Of a stretch of DNA of 20,165 bases, positions 11,421 through 19,350 are shown piece after piece. A program made the translations under genes and the position numbers. The notes under the pieces are model-generated. The model was not told the DNA's origin, made no database searches, and saw only the letters and a list, made by a program, of their open reading frames with translations. Positions within the stretch are counted from its first letter, which is position 1. Each line of letters opens with the position of its first letter. The stretch is from a virus, in the IMG/VR virus record IMGVR_UViG_3300025853_000875, positions 1 through 20,165 of that record. One strand, 5' to 3'.

Positions 11421-13806
11421 AGACCGAGAGCATTCTGCGAACAACGAGAGAGAATGCGATACGAACGAAGTGAGAAAGGGTCATGTGTGGAGGATGCGTG
11501 AGTGGGGACGAGCACAATATCGTAACCGACAAGCCAAGCTGAGAGCAGAAGGAGAGTCATCTAAGACTGAAGCTAGTAAGCGTATGTTACGGGTCATGGC
11601 TCCAAGGTTAGGCAAGAGGGTAGAGGATTTCATGTACACATTCGGAGGTAACACTGAACACACAACACCGTTGTTCCTTACCTTCATATTAGATATGTGT
11701 CCGTATCAGGTGTCCGCTACTGCTATTCAAACATTCCTTGATAACCTCCAGTTCAACTTACCTGTCGGTAGAATGGCGTACAAGATAGGTAAAGCATTTG
11801 AGAACCAAGCACGGTGGAACAAAGCATTAGAGACTCTGCATCCGAACAAGCTTGATTTGTTAGCACTGGATGATCGATCAAAGGCGATGAAGCTGAAGCA
11901 GTTCTACGACTATGAGGAGGAACGGTTCACGCTGTGGGATAGTAAGTGTAAGACAGCTCTTGGTGCTTGGTTATTAGAAGAGATACGGATCGAGACTGGA
12001 CTGTTTGAGATAGGATTCAATACGGGTGGACAGAAGAGCTATAAACCGGAACGCATAGTCTTACCTACTGCACAGTTTAAAGATTGGATACAACGGTTTG
12101 ATGCGTGGAAGGAGACTACTCGTGTCTTCAAGATGGCATTACCTGACCGTCCTGTTGATTGGTACGGATTAGTAGGTGGTGGGTACAGCGTCAAGCACAT
12201 GCCTCCACAAAAGTTCATAACAGGTAAGCCAGTTCAGTGGTTCCAAGATTACGAGAAGAGTTACGACCACGCTTTTTCTGCTGTCAATAAGTTGCAACAG
12301 GTAGAGTGGCAGATCAATAGCGACATGTTAGAGATCGTCTTGAAGTGTTGGGAGAACGAGAGAGTTGTTGGTAATATACCTAACTTCGGTACGATACCTG
12401 AACAACCGAGGTACACAGGTGATTGTCCGCATGAGTTACGAGCTTGGAAGTTAAAACAGAAAGATATTAAACAAGCGAATGACGCTAACAACAGCAAGCG
12501 GTATCAAACTTGTAGGATTCTACACCTAGCTAAGATATATAAGAGCTGGGATAAGATATACTTCCCGTATCGTTGCGACTATCGTGGTAGGGTTTATGCT
12601 TTACCGTACTATTTACACCCACAAGGCACTGACTTAGCTAAGAGTTTGTTAGACTTTAAGAACGGTCAGCAGGTGGTGGATGAGCAGGACTTAGAAGCTG
12701 TACTTGTACACGGAGCGAACATGTGGGGAGTGAAGGGTACGATAGACGAACGGTTAGAGTGGGTTGAGAAACGCAAGGAGTTTATATTGGAAGCAGCGAA
12801 TGATCCACACGGTACTGACTGGTGGACTGAAGCATCCGATCCGTTCTGTTTTCTGCGGTTCTGTTTAGAGTACAAGAAGTTTACGGAAGAGGGCTACGGA
12901 TATGTTAGCTACTTACCTGTAAGACAAGACTGTAGTAACAACGGTATGCAGATACTATCTTTGTTATTACGAGATAAGAATACCGGACGCATGTGCAACC
13001 TGGTAGAGGAAGACAAAGCTAATGATATGTACACTGAGTTTGCAGATATGGTGTACGATGAGATGAGACAAGACGGTGGTACACTAGCACAGAGCTGGAT
13101 GAGGTACGGGTTCACGAGGAAGCACGCTAAGTTAGCAGTGATGAACAGACCTTACGGTGCTACTCACTACAACTTGGTACAAGATTTATTTAAAAGCATA
13201 GGAGTCAATCATCCGTGGACCAGTACAGGAGAGATGCTTACCTCTGTTATATGGATCAGTAAGATCGTCAACCGATTAGCTAACCAAGTGTGTCGCCCTG
13301 TTAATAAAGTGATGAACTTTTTAAGAGAGAGTGTACGAGCTTTAGGTTACGACTCAGCTATTACTTGGACAACACCAACAGGATTTAAAGTGGTACAAAG
13401 CTACCGTAAATATAAGAAGGTAGAGGTACAATCTGTCTTTCAAAACCTAAGCGTTGCTATACAAGCAGATGAATTAGATAACAAGATTGATCCAAAGGGA
13501 CAAGGCAACGCAGTGACTGCTAACTTTATCCACAGTCTAGACGCTTGTATTGTACATCAAGTAGCTAATGAGGTTGACTTTGACTTAGCAACTATACATG
13601 ACTGCTTTGTGACTCACGCTTGTAATGTACGAAAATGTAATACGATTGTACGACAGATGTACGCAAAAACTTTTTCTGTTGATCTCCTGACTGAGTTCCG
13701 AATGGAGCAAATCAACATGAACCCGACCGCAGAACTTCCATCCGTGCCGGAACTTGGTGACTTAGATGTTACCGCAGTAAAGCGTATGAAGTATCTGTTG
13801 TCTTAA
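11413..13806 (+). CDS. T7-type single-subunit RNA polymerase
   Basis: This 797-residue enzyme (T7: 883) transcribes the replication and late genes from phage promoters. Catalytic residues align with those of T7: Asp506 in motif A (VRQDCSNNGMQ), Lys573 and Tyr581 in motif B (KLAVMNRPYGAT; T7 Lys631 and Tyr639, same 8-residue spacing), and Asp730 in motif C (TIHDCF). CDYRGRVYALPYYLHPQGTD (388-407) and NFIHSLD (704-710) are also conserved. Motif A departs from the usual DG(T/S)C(N/S)GLQH: Cys follows the Asp, Asn replaces the Cys, and Ile the final His. The N-terminal domain is short. The first ~25 residues come from DNA holding a copy of the dispersed repeat. No strong ribosome binding site is seen; the start overlaps the upstream gene. 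Confidence 0.95.
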   Translation: MSEDREHSANNERECDTNEVRKGHVWRMREWGRAQYRNRQAKLRAEGESSKTEASKRMLRVMAPRLGKRVEDFMYTFGGNTEHTTPLFLTFILDMCPYQVSATAIQTFLDNLQFNLPVGRMAYKIGKAFENQARWNKALETLHPNKLDLLALDDRSKAMKLKQFYDYEEERFTLWDSKCKTALGAWLLEEIRIETGLFEIGFNTGGQKSYKPERIVLPTAQFKDWIQRFDAWKETTRVFKMALPDRPVDWYGLVGGGYSVKHMPPQKFITGKPVQWFQDYEKSYDHAFSAVNKLQQVEWQINSDMLEIVLKCWENERVVGNIPNFGTIPEQPRYTGDCPHELRAWKLKQKDIKQANDANNSKRYQTCRILHLAKIYKSWDKIYFPYRCDYRGRVYALPYYLHPQGTDLAKSLLDFKNGQQVVDEQDLEAVLVHGANMWGVKGTIDERLEWVEKRKEFILEAANDPHGTDWWTEASDPFCFLRFCLEYKKFTEEGYGYVSYLPVRQDCSNNGMQILSLLLRDKNTGRMCNLVEEDKANDMYTEFADMVYDEMRQDGGTLAQSWMRYGFTRKHAKLAVMNRPYGATHYNLVQDLFKSIGVNHPWTSTGEMLTSVIWISKIVNRLANQVCRPVNKVMNFLRESVRALGYDSAITWTTPTGFKVVQSYRKYKKVEVQSVFQNLSVAIQADELDNKIDPKGQGNAVTANFIHSLDACIVHQVANEVDFDLATIHDCFVTHACNVRKCNTIVRQMYAKTFSVDLLTEFRMEQINMNPTAELPSVPELGDLDVTAVKRMKYLLS
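11430..11474 (+). repeat. Dispersed short repeat inside the RNA polymerase N-terminus
   Basis: A perfect stem GCATTCT/AGAATGC (11430-11436 and 11451-11457) encloses a 14-nt loop (GCGAACAACGAGAG). GAACGAAGTGAG follows at 11463-11474 and is the exact reverse complement of 6046-6057. The element encodes about residues 6-21 of the polymerase (roughly EHSANNERECDTNEV), a polar, probably disordered stretch that would tolerate an insertion. Confidence 0.68.
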
Positions 13807-13826
13807 CACTGATAAATAAAATAGAT

Positions 13827-14456
13827 ATGGCTATTAAAGCACGAAAAAAACATGATATAGTAAAAGCAAAGGGTACAGCTAAGTACTGCCACCTAAACGA
13901 ACCGAACAAGAAGTTTGAAGCTGAGTACGGAGCTTGGAGTTGTGATGTCGTAATAGACAAAGAACAAGCAGACGCAATCAAAGCACAGCTTCGTCCGTTG
14001 TACGAGCAGGAGTTGCGTGATGTACAGGAAGCTAACGCAGGTAAGAAGATTCAACAGCGTGACTTTCCGATTGATGAAGTTGACGGTGGGTTTGTACTTA
14101 AAGCAAAGCTGAAAGCTGGCGGTCGTCGTAAGGATGGTAGTGAGTATCACTTGAGTGTACCGCTGTATGATTCAGTAGCTAAACCACTTGATCCAGATGT
14201 TAAAGTATGGGGAGGTAGTAAAGTAGTAGTAGCTTTCCGTCCTCGTTTTTACTACACCTCGATGGTAGGGTTTGGAGTTGGTTTTGACTTGCAAGCTGTA
14301 CAGGTACTGGAAGTTGCAGGAGGTGGTATGTCATCTGTAGCTGCTAGTTCGTTCGGATTTACTGAAGAAGAGAGTGGATTTGTAAACGGTGGTGAAAACT
14401 TAGAGGGTGGATTCGATGCGGAAGAGACGGAAGAAGAGGTCATCGCCAACTTCTAG
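13827..14456 (+). CDS. Single-stranded DNA binding protein (T7 gp2.5-like)
   Basis: This 209-residue protein (T7 gp2.5: 232) coats single-stranded DNA during replication and recombination and contacts the polymerase and primase/helicase through its C-terminus. The body is beta-rich, as expected for an OB fold, with GTAKYCHLNEPNKKFEAEYG near the start, GGRRKDGSEYHLSVPLYDS (~97-115) and KVVVAFRPRFYY (~131-142). The last ~30 residues are very acidic and end in phenylalanine (EETEEEVIANF). The family needs this terminal aromatic. It overlaps the endonuclease I gene by 41 bases, so the two are produced together. A 20-base gap separates it from RNA polymerase, with no clear promoter. Confidence 0.88.
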   Translation: MAIKARKKHDIVKAKGTAKYCHLNEPNKKFEAEYGAWSCDVVIDKEQADAIKAQLRPLYEQELRDVQEANAGKKIQQRDFPIDEVDGGFVLKAKLKAGGRRKDGSEYHLSVPLYDSVAKPLDPDVKVWGGSKVVVAFRPRFYYTSMVGFGVGFDLQAVQVLEVAGGGMSSVAASSFGFTEEESGFVNGGENLEGGFDAEETEEEVIANF

Positions 14457-14916
14457 ATACCGTAGCGGATTCGAGCAAACCTTAGCTAACCAGCTGAAGC
14501 GTAGTGGTGTTGCTTTTGAGTACGAAACAGTAAAGTTAGAGTACAGAAAGATAGCAACTTACACTCCCGACTTCATACTACCCAACGGCATCATCATTGA
14601 AGCCAAGGGTTTATGGACTGTGGAGGACCGAACGAAGCATTTACTAGTGCGGGAACAACATCCACACTTAGACATCCGACTAGTATTTATGAATGCTTTT
14701 AATAAGATTCGGAAAGGAAGCAACACTACCTACGCTCGTTGGTGCGAAAAGAAAAATATACTATATGCAAATAAAACTATACCAAAATCATGGCTTTCAC
14801 AAACACACACCAACCCTGTCCAAAGTGCGGATCAAGTGATGCAAGAGCCACTAACGACGACGGAAGCTGGCATTGTTTCAGCTGTAACAGTCACGCTGGA
14901 GGAGGAGAACGAGTGA
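14416..14916 (+). CDS. Endonuclease I, Holliday junction resolvase (T7 gp3-like)
   Basis: This 166-residue enzyme cuts branched DNA, resolves packaging intermediates and helps degrade host DNA. The PD-(D/E)XK catalytic residues match T7: Glu20 (SGFEQTL), Glu35 (FEYE), Asp52 (YTPDFILPNG), Glu62 and Lys64 (IIIEAKGLW); REQHPHLDIRLVF also agrees closely. The ATG at 14416 is preceded by AGAGGG; a GTG at 14407 is less likely. Homology to T7 (149 residues) fades around residue 127. The last ~42 residues are encoded by DNA that in another frame codes for the primase zinc finger, so this tail is probably an overprinted extension. It also overlaps SSB at its 5' end. Confidence 0.92.
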   Translation: MRKRRKKRSSPTSRYRSGFEQTLANQLKRSGVAFEYETVKLEYRKIATYTPDFILPNGIIIEAKGLWTVEDRTKHLLVREQHPHLDIRLVFMNAFNKIRKGSNTTYARWCEKKNILYANKTIPKSWLSQTHTNPVQSADQVMQEPLTTTEAGIVSAVTVTLEEENE

Positions 14917-16373
14917 GCGAACCAACACCGAGAGAGTTTGTCAACGGATCACCTCAAGCAATAGCACGAAGAAACCTAACAGAAGATACTTGTCGGAAGT
15001 GGGGGTATTGGATGGGAACTGCGGACGGTCAACCTGTGCAGATAGCTAACTATAAAACAAGAGACGGTAAGACATGTGCACAGAAGCTCAGGTTTGCTGA
15101 CAAAAGTTTCAGAGTTAGAGGAGAACTGATAGGACTGTACGGTCAGCACTTGTGGCGAGACGGAGGTAGACGAGTGGTTGTGTGTGAGGGAGAGGTAGAT
15201 GCGTTGAGTATCAGTCAAGCTTTCGATAACAAGTGGCCTGTCGTTAGTGTACCTAACGGAGCTGGAGCAGCTAAGAAGTTTATAGCACAAGCCATCGATT
15301 GGCTGGATCGTTATGAACAAGTTGTCTTCTGCTTTGATATGGATGATGTCGGACGAAAGGGAGCAGCGGAATGTGCAGCACTCTTGACACCTGGCAAAGC
15401 ACACATCGCAGAGCTACCACTAAAGGATGCGAACGACATGCTTGTTGCTAACAGAAGTAAAGAGTTAGTGCAGTGCTTGTTCGACGCTCGTGAGTACAGA
15501 CCAGACGGTATCGTAAACGGTAAGGAACTCTGGGATGTTATCTCTCATAAGGAGGAACATAAAAGCAAACCTTATCCATTCATCGGTCTTAACAGTATCA
15601 CTCACGGTATGAGGTTGGGTGAACTTGTAACTGTTACTGCTGGTAGTGGTATCGGCAAGAGTTTGTTCTGTCGTGAGATAGCACACCATCTGTTAGGACT
15701 AGGTGAGACTGTTGGTTACATAGCTCTTGAAGAATCTGTCAGGCGTACAGCGTTGGGTATCCTTGGTATCCACATGAACAAACCGCTACACCTCGACGAT
15801 GATATGTTAGATGAGAAGGAGATGAAACCTGCGTTCGATAAGACAGTAGGTAACGGTAAGTTCTACACCTACGATCACTTCGGGAGTATGGAGTCCGACA
15901 ATCTGTTATCTAAGATTAGGTACTTAATTAAAGGATTCGATTGTAAATGGATATTCCTAGATCACCTATCGATTGTTGTTAGTGGTATCCAAGGAGACGA
16001 TGAACGCAGATTGATTGATAATACAATGACCAAGCTACGATCTCTAGTAGAAGAGACAGGGTGCGGTATGGTATTGGTCAGTCACTTGAAGCGTGTGGAT
16101 ACAGGACATGAAGAGGGTGGGCGAGTAAGTCTGCATCACCTCCGAGGGTCTCAAGCAATCGCACAGCTATCGGACATGGTCATCGGACTTGAACGCAACC
16201 AACAAAGCGACAGACTATCCAACGAAACAAAAGTAAGAGTACTGAAGAATCGATTCAGCGGTGAGACCGGACACTGTAGTACATTGTATTACAACATAGA
16301 CACCGGACGATGCACCGAGGAAGAGAGAGCTAGTACCTTTAACGATGAAGAAACAAATAATGAACCATTCTAA
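14790..16373 (+). CDS. Primase/helicase (T7 gp4-like)
   Basis: This 527-residue bifunctional replication protein unwinds DNA 5'-3' and makes RNA primers. The zinc finger has Cys10, Cys13, Cys29 and Cys32, with CxxC-15-CxxC spacing as in T7. The TOPRIM primase core has VCEGEVDALS (131-140) and FCFDMDDVGR (180-189). The DnaB-like helicase has Walker A AGSGIGKS (284-291), Glu314/Glu315 in ALEES and Walker B WIFLDH (387-392). The acidic C-terminus ending in Phe (NNEPF) matches the T7 tail that contacts DNA polymerase. The zinc finger fixes the start at 14790; it lies wholly inside the endonuclease I gene (127-base overlap). T7 gp4A is 566 residues. No internal start for a helicase-only form is obvious. 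Confidence 0.96.
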   Translation: MAFTNTHQPCPKCGSSDARATNDDGSWHCFSCNSHAGGGERVSEPTPREFVNGSPQAIARRNLTEDTCRKWGYWMGTADGQPVQIANYKTRDGKTCAQKLRFADKSFRVRGELIGLYGQHLWRDGGRRVVVCEGEVDALSISQAFDNKWPVVSVPNGAGAAKKFIAQAIDWLDRYEQVVFCFDMDDVGRKGAAECAALLTPGKAHIAELPLKDANDMLVANRSKELVQCLFDAREYRPDGIVNGKELWDVISHKEEHKSKPYPFIGLNSITHGMRLGELVTVTAGSGIGKSLFCREIAHHLLGLGETVGYIALEESVRRTALGILGIHMNKPLHLDDDMLDEKEMKPAFDKTVGNGKFYTYDHFGSMESDNLLSKIRYLIKGFDCKWIFLDHLSIVVSGIQGDDERRLIDNTMTKLRSLVEETGCGMVLVSHLKRVDTGHEEGGRVSLHHLRGSQAIAQLSDMVIGLERNQQSDRLSNETKVRVLKNRFSGETGHCSTLYYNIDTGRCTEEERASTFNDEETNNEPF

Positions 16374-16379
16374 ATAAAT

Positions 16380-16598
16380 ATGAAAACTAATATTACAAAA
16401 AAACAATTATACACACTCATTAACTTAGCACATTATCTTGAAAAGATTTCTACTTGGAATGAACAAGCTGAGTGTTATCCAGACTTTGATCAGCATGAAC
16501 TATGGGAAAGGGCTATGGAACTACACGGTTTAGCTTACGCTTTGACACCTATCGATGATGAAGAAGAAAAAGAAAACACTGAGCCTGAACAAGAATAA
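16380..16598 (+). CDS. Small acidic protein, unknown
   Basis: This 72-residue protein starts 6 bases after the primase stop. It is predicted helical (KKQLYTLINLAHYLEKISTW, then QHELWERAMELHGLAYAL) with a very acidic end (DDEEEKENTEPEQE). It is not recognised. It occupies the place between primase/helicase and DNA polymerase where T7 has genes 4.3-4.7, also small and of unknown function. Its last 44 bases overlap the next gene. Confidence 0.6.
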   Translation: MKTNITKKQLYTLINLAHYLEKISTWNEQAECYPDFDQHELWERAMELHGLAYALTPIDDEEEKENTEPEQE

Positions 16599-16770
16599 AC
16601 CTAGCAAGTTTAAGGGTGAGTTTCTTGACATGTGTATTGAAGCAGTTAAGAACAATGACCCTAGTAACAGGATGAATGACAACGATTGGGTACGAGCTTT
16701 AAAAAAACTTATACCCTTGCAACCAATAATTAGAGAAACAACCAAACAAAATAAACCGGAGAATAATTAA
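16555..16770 (+). CDS. Small basic protein, unknown
   Basis: This 71-residue protein opens with a Lys run (MMKKKKKTLSLNKNKPSKFK) and continues FLDMCIEAVKNNDPSNRMND, a likely helix, and DWVRALKKLIPLQPIIRE. The acidic run at the end of the previous gene and the basic start here are the same bases read in two frames, so both reflect a purine-rich GAAGAAGAAAAA stretch. The start could be either of two adjacent ATG codons. It is not recognised. Confidence 0.52.
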   Translation: MMKKKKKTLSLNKNKPSKFKGEFLDMCIEAVKNNDPSNRMNDNDWVRALKKLIPLQPIIRETTKQNKPENN

Positions 16771-16773
16771 GAC

Positions 16774-17040
16774 ATGGAACTTACACCTATAGAATTAGAA
16801 TTTATCGTATCAGATATGTGCAACTGGGCACGAATAGCCTTCCTTAATAATGTAGGATTCAATAAAAAAACTAGGGAAAATCCGTCTAGACTTTTTATGG
16901 ATACTTTTAAACAGCTTGATTTGTGGGAGGATGAAACAGTGAGAGATACAATTAGAGATGCTGTTATTAAACACATGGAAGATAACCAAGAGTTGTACAT
17001 GATTTACGGAGAGAAGAGTGAAGTTTTGGAATCAATATGA
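16774..17040 (+). CDS. Small acidic helical protein preceding DNA polymerase, unknown
   Basis: This 88-residue helical protein lies 3 bases after the previous stop and shares ATGA with the DNA polymerase start. Segments are ELTPIELEFIVSDMCNWARI, SRLFMDTFKQLDLWEDETV and DTIRDAVIKHMEDNQELY. It is not recognised. Overlap with the polymerase gene indicates joint translation and makes a replication-linked role plausible, but no motif supports a specific one. Confidence 0.62.
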   Translation: MELTPIELEFIVSDMCNWARIAFLNNVGFNKKTRENPSRLFMDTFKQLDLWEDETVRDTIRDAVIKHMEDNQELYMIYGEKSEVLESI

Positions 17041-18887
17041 GAACACTATTCTTTGATATAGAAACAAATGCTCTTGAAGACTTCACTAATCTGACGGACT
17101 TACACACGGTACACTGCTTGTCTGTGTACGATCCAATGGTTCCGAAGATGGTGACCTTTGCAGGAGATAGTATACCGCATGGACTTAAAGCACTAGCAGA
17201 AGCAGACCGTATCGTCGGACACAATGTTATTAAGTTTGATATACCTGCACTGAAGAAGCTGTACGGATTCTCTCCACCTCTTGTTAAAGTAGTAGATACA
17301 TTGGTGATGAGTCGTTGTATCTTTTCTGACCTACGCAACGAGGACTTCGGTCGTAATAACTTCGATGATAAGTTAGTAGGTAGTCACTCACTCAAAGCTT
17401 GGGGACACCGGATGGGAAAGCAGACGAAGCTGACATACGGAGAAGAGGACGGTGCGTTCGATCACTACAACGAGGAGATGAAGAAGTACTGTGAGCGTGA
17501 TTGTATAGTTACACAGTTGTTGTACGATTATTTAATCAAGCAAGAGCCTAGTAATGTTATGATGAGTATCGAGCATTGGTTCGCATTCATCATCAGTCAA
17601 CAGGAGCGACACGGTTTTAGCTTCGATCTTGATAAAGCAGACAGACTGACAGCCAAGCTAACATCTATTCGTGCTGAGTTGAAAGATGAACTGCAACAAA
17701 TGGTAGCACCCAAGGTTGAAGAGATGAAGAGTCCAGCTGGTTGGGAGGTTGAAGGGTATACAGCACCAACTAAAGCAAAGCTAAAGTTGATCCTTAAAGA
17801 AGCAGGACTGAAACAATCTCTTGCCAACGAAGCAGTCAAGACTGGTAACAAACAAAAGACTACACTGTTTAACCCTGGTTCTCGACAACAGATAGCAGCT
17901 GCATTAGCTGACCTTGGATACGAACTACCAAAGGAACAAGATGCTACCACACCTAAAGTCGATGAGGGAGTACTGAAGAAGATCGATCATCCGATAGCAC
18001 AGAAGCTGTTAGACTATCTCCTTGTACAGAAAAGACTAGGTCAGTTAGCGGAAGGACAACAAGCGTGGTTGAAGCTAGCTAAGAACGGGCGGATACACGG
18101 AGCAGTGAATACAAATGGAGCGGTGACCGGGCGGTGTACACACAGCAATCCAAATGTAGCACAGGTTCCTGCTTGTCGTGTACCGTATGGTGAAGAGTGT
18201 CGAGGATTGTTCGGTGCGGGTAGTGGTATGAAGTTGGTGGGATGTGATGCTAGTGGTTTGGAGCTACGAATGTTAGCACATTACTTAGCATTCTACGACG
18301 GAGGGGAGTACGGAAAGATCGTAACGGAGGGAGATATACACACAGCCAATCAACAAGCTGCTGGACTGGAGACACGAGACCAAGCTAAGACATTCATCTA
18401 TGCTTTCCTATACGGAGCAGGTGATGCAAAGATTGGAGACATCGTAGGAGGTACAGCTAGACATGGACAGATGTTAAAGCGTAAGTTCCTATCCAACCTA
18501 CCAGCACTGAAGAGACTGCAACAAGACATCCACAAGAAAGTAGAGAACGGTGGTGTACTTATGGGACTGGACGGTAGGTTGTTACGCATACGCAGTAGCC
18601 ACGCAGCACTGAACATGTTACTTCAATCAGCCGGAGCAGTGTGTATGAAGGTAGCTTTGATACAGCTCTTCCATGCACTCGGTAAGAGCAGATGGCAGCA
18701 CGGTAGAGAGTACGCATTTGTTGCTAACATACACGACGAGTTCCAAGCAGAAGTAATACCACAACACGCAGAAGACTTCGGTAAGTTAGCAGTGAAAGCG
18801 ATTCGTGTAGCTGGTAAAGAACTGAAGCTGAATGTACAGTTGGACGGTGAGTACAAAGTAGGTGATAGCTGGGCGGAGACTCATTGA
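17037..18887 (+). CDS. Family A DNA polymerase with 3'-5' exonuclease (T7 gp5-like)
   Basis: This 616-residue replicative polymerase (T7: 704) has a proofreading domain with DIET (Asp7, Glu9), NVIKFDIP (Asp68) and YCERD (Asp155). The polymerase domain has motif A GCDASGLELR (402-411, Asp404), the O helix RDQAKTFIYAFLYGAG (447-462) and motif C IHDEF (565-569, Asp567). The O-helix residue matching E. coli Phe762 and T7 Tyr526 is Tyr455. In T7 a thioredoxin-binding loop lies just before FNPSSR. Here the stretch before FNPGSR (about 222-278) is some 25-30 residues shorter than in T7 and unlike it, so host thioredoxin dependence is doubtful. The start overlaps the previous gene by 4 bases. Confidence 0.96.
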   Translation: MRTLFFDIETNALEDFTNLTDLHTVHCLSVYDPMVPKMVTFAGDSIPHGLKALAEADRIVGHNVIKFDIPALKKLYGFSPPLVKVVDTLVMSRCIFSDLRNEDFGRNNFDDKLVGSHSLKAWGHRMGKQTKLTYGEEDGAFDHYNEEMKKYCERDCIVTQLLYDYLIKQEPSNVMMSIEHWFAFIISQQERHGFSFDLDKADRLTAKLTSIRAELKDELQQMVAPKVEEMKSPAGWEVEGYTAPTKAKLKLILKEAGLKQSLANEAVKTGNKQKTTLFNPGSRQQIAAALADLGYELPKEQDATTPKVDEGVLKKIDHPIAQKLLDYLLVQKRLGQLAEGQQAWLKLAKNGRIHGAVNTNGAVTGRCTHSNPNVAQVPACRVPYGEECRGLFGAGSGMKLVGCDASGLELRMLAHYLAFYDGGEYGKIVTEGDIHTANQQAAGLETRDQAKTFIYAFLYGAGDAKIGDIVGGTARHGQMLKRKFLSNLPALKRLQQDIHKKVENGGVLMGLDGRLLRIRSSHAALNMLLQSAGAVCMKVALIQLFHALGKSRWQHGREYAFVANIHDEFQAEVIPQHAEDFGKLAVKAIRVAGKELKLNVQLDGEYKVGDSWAETH

Positions 18888-18888
18888 T

Positions 18889-19350
18889 ATGGACGAAGTA
18901 CAATACGACATGTACACTACACTTGCTACAATCTACGACACACAAGACCTCACCATGCCATCATCAAACGCACAAAGGATAGGAGCAATCGCAGAGACTC
19001 GCTTCACAGCTGAATGTTTAGAGCGGGACTTTGAACCACACACACCCACAACACCTATGCCTTGGGACTTCATTGTTACTTGCCCAGCGGGAGACTTAAA
19101 GGTACAGATAAAAAGCACAAGCGTCAGAGACAAGTCAGCTTACACAGTTAACTCGTCGTGCGGTGGAGCAATAAAAGGACACATGTCTGATGATATAGAT
19201 GTTGTAGGTATTTATATAGCTCCGTTGAAGGAGTGGTGGATGATACCAAGGTACTTGATAAAGAGTAAGACGATCAAGCTGTACCCTGATAACCCAAGCA
19301 CTAGCAAATATAAACAATACCAAAACAACTGGAGCATATACTATGAGTAA
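18889..19350 (+). CDS. PD-(D/E)XK nuclease, Holliday junction resolvase-like
   Basis: The start is set at 18889, one base after the polymerase stop; the frame is open further upstream inside the polymerase gene. The product has 153 residues. Residues 28-76 carry the PD-(D/E)XK signature of small archaeal-Hjc-like or PDDEXK endonucleases: GAIAETRFTAECLER (Glu36), MPWDFIVTC (Asp60) and VQIKST (Gln73, Lys75, where Gln stands for the usual Glu, as in several members). The C-terminal half has aromatic segments (EWWMIPRYLI, NNWSIYYE). Its place between DNA polymerase and exonuclease implies a part in recombination or concatemer resolution, besides endonuclease I. Family level is fairly sure, the exact substrate is not. 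Confidence 0.72.
   Translation: MDEVQYDMYTTLATIYDTQDLTMPSSNAQRIGAIAETRFTAECLERDFEPHTPTTPMPWDFIVTCPAGDLKVQIKSTSVRDKSAYTVNSSCGGAIKGHMSDDIDVVGIYIAPLKEWWMIPRYLIKSKTIKLYPDNPSTSKYKQYQNNWSIYYE

Noticed and set aside
14252-15404. Long antisense frames opposite SSB and primase
   Set aside because: All recognised genes in the window are on the + strand; these frames give low-complexity Ser/Cys-rich products without motifs.
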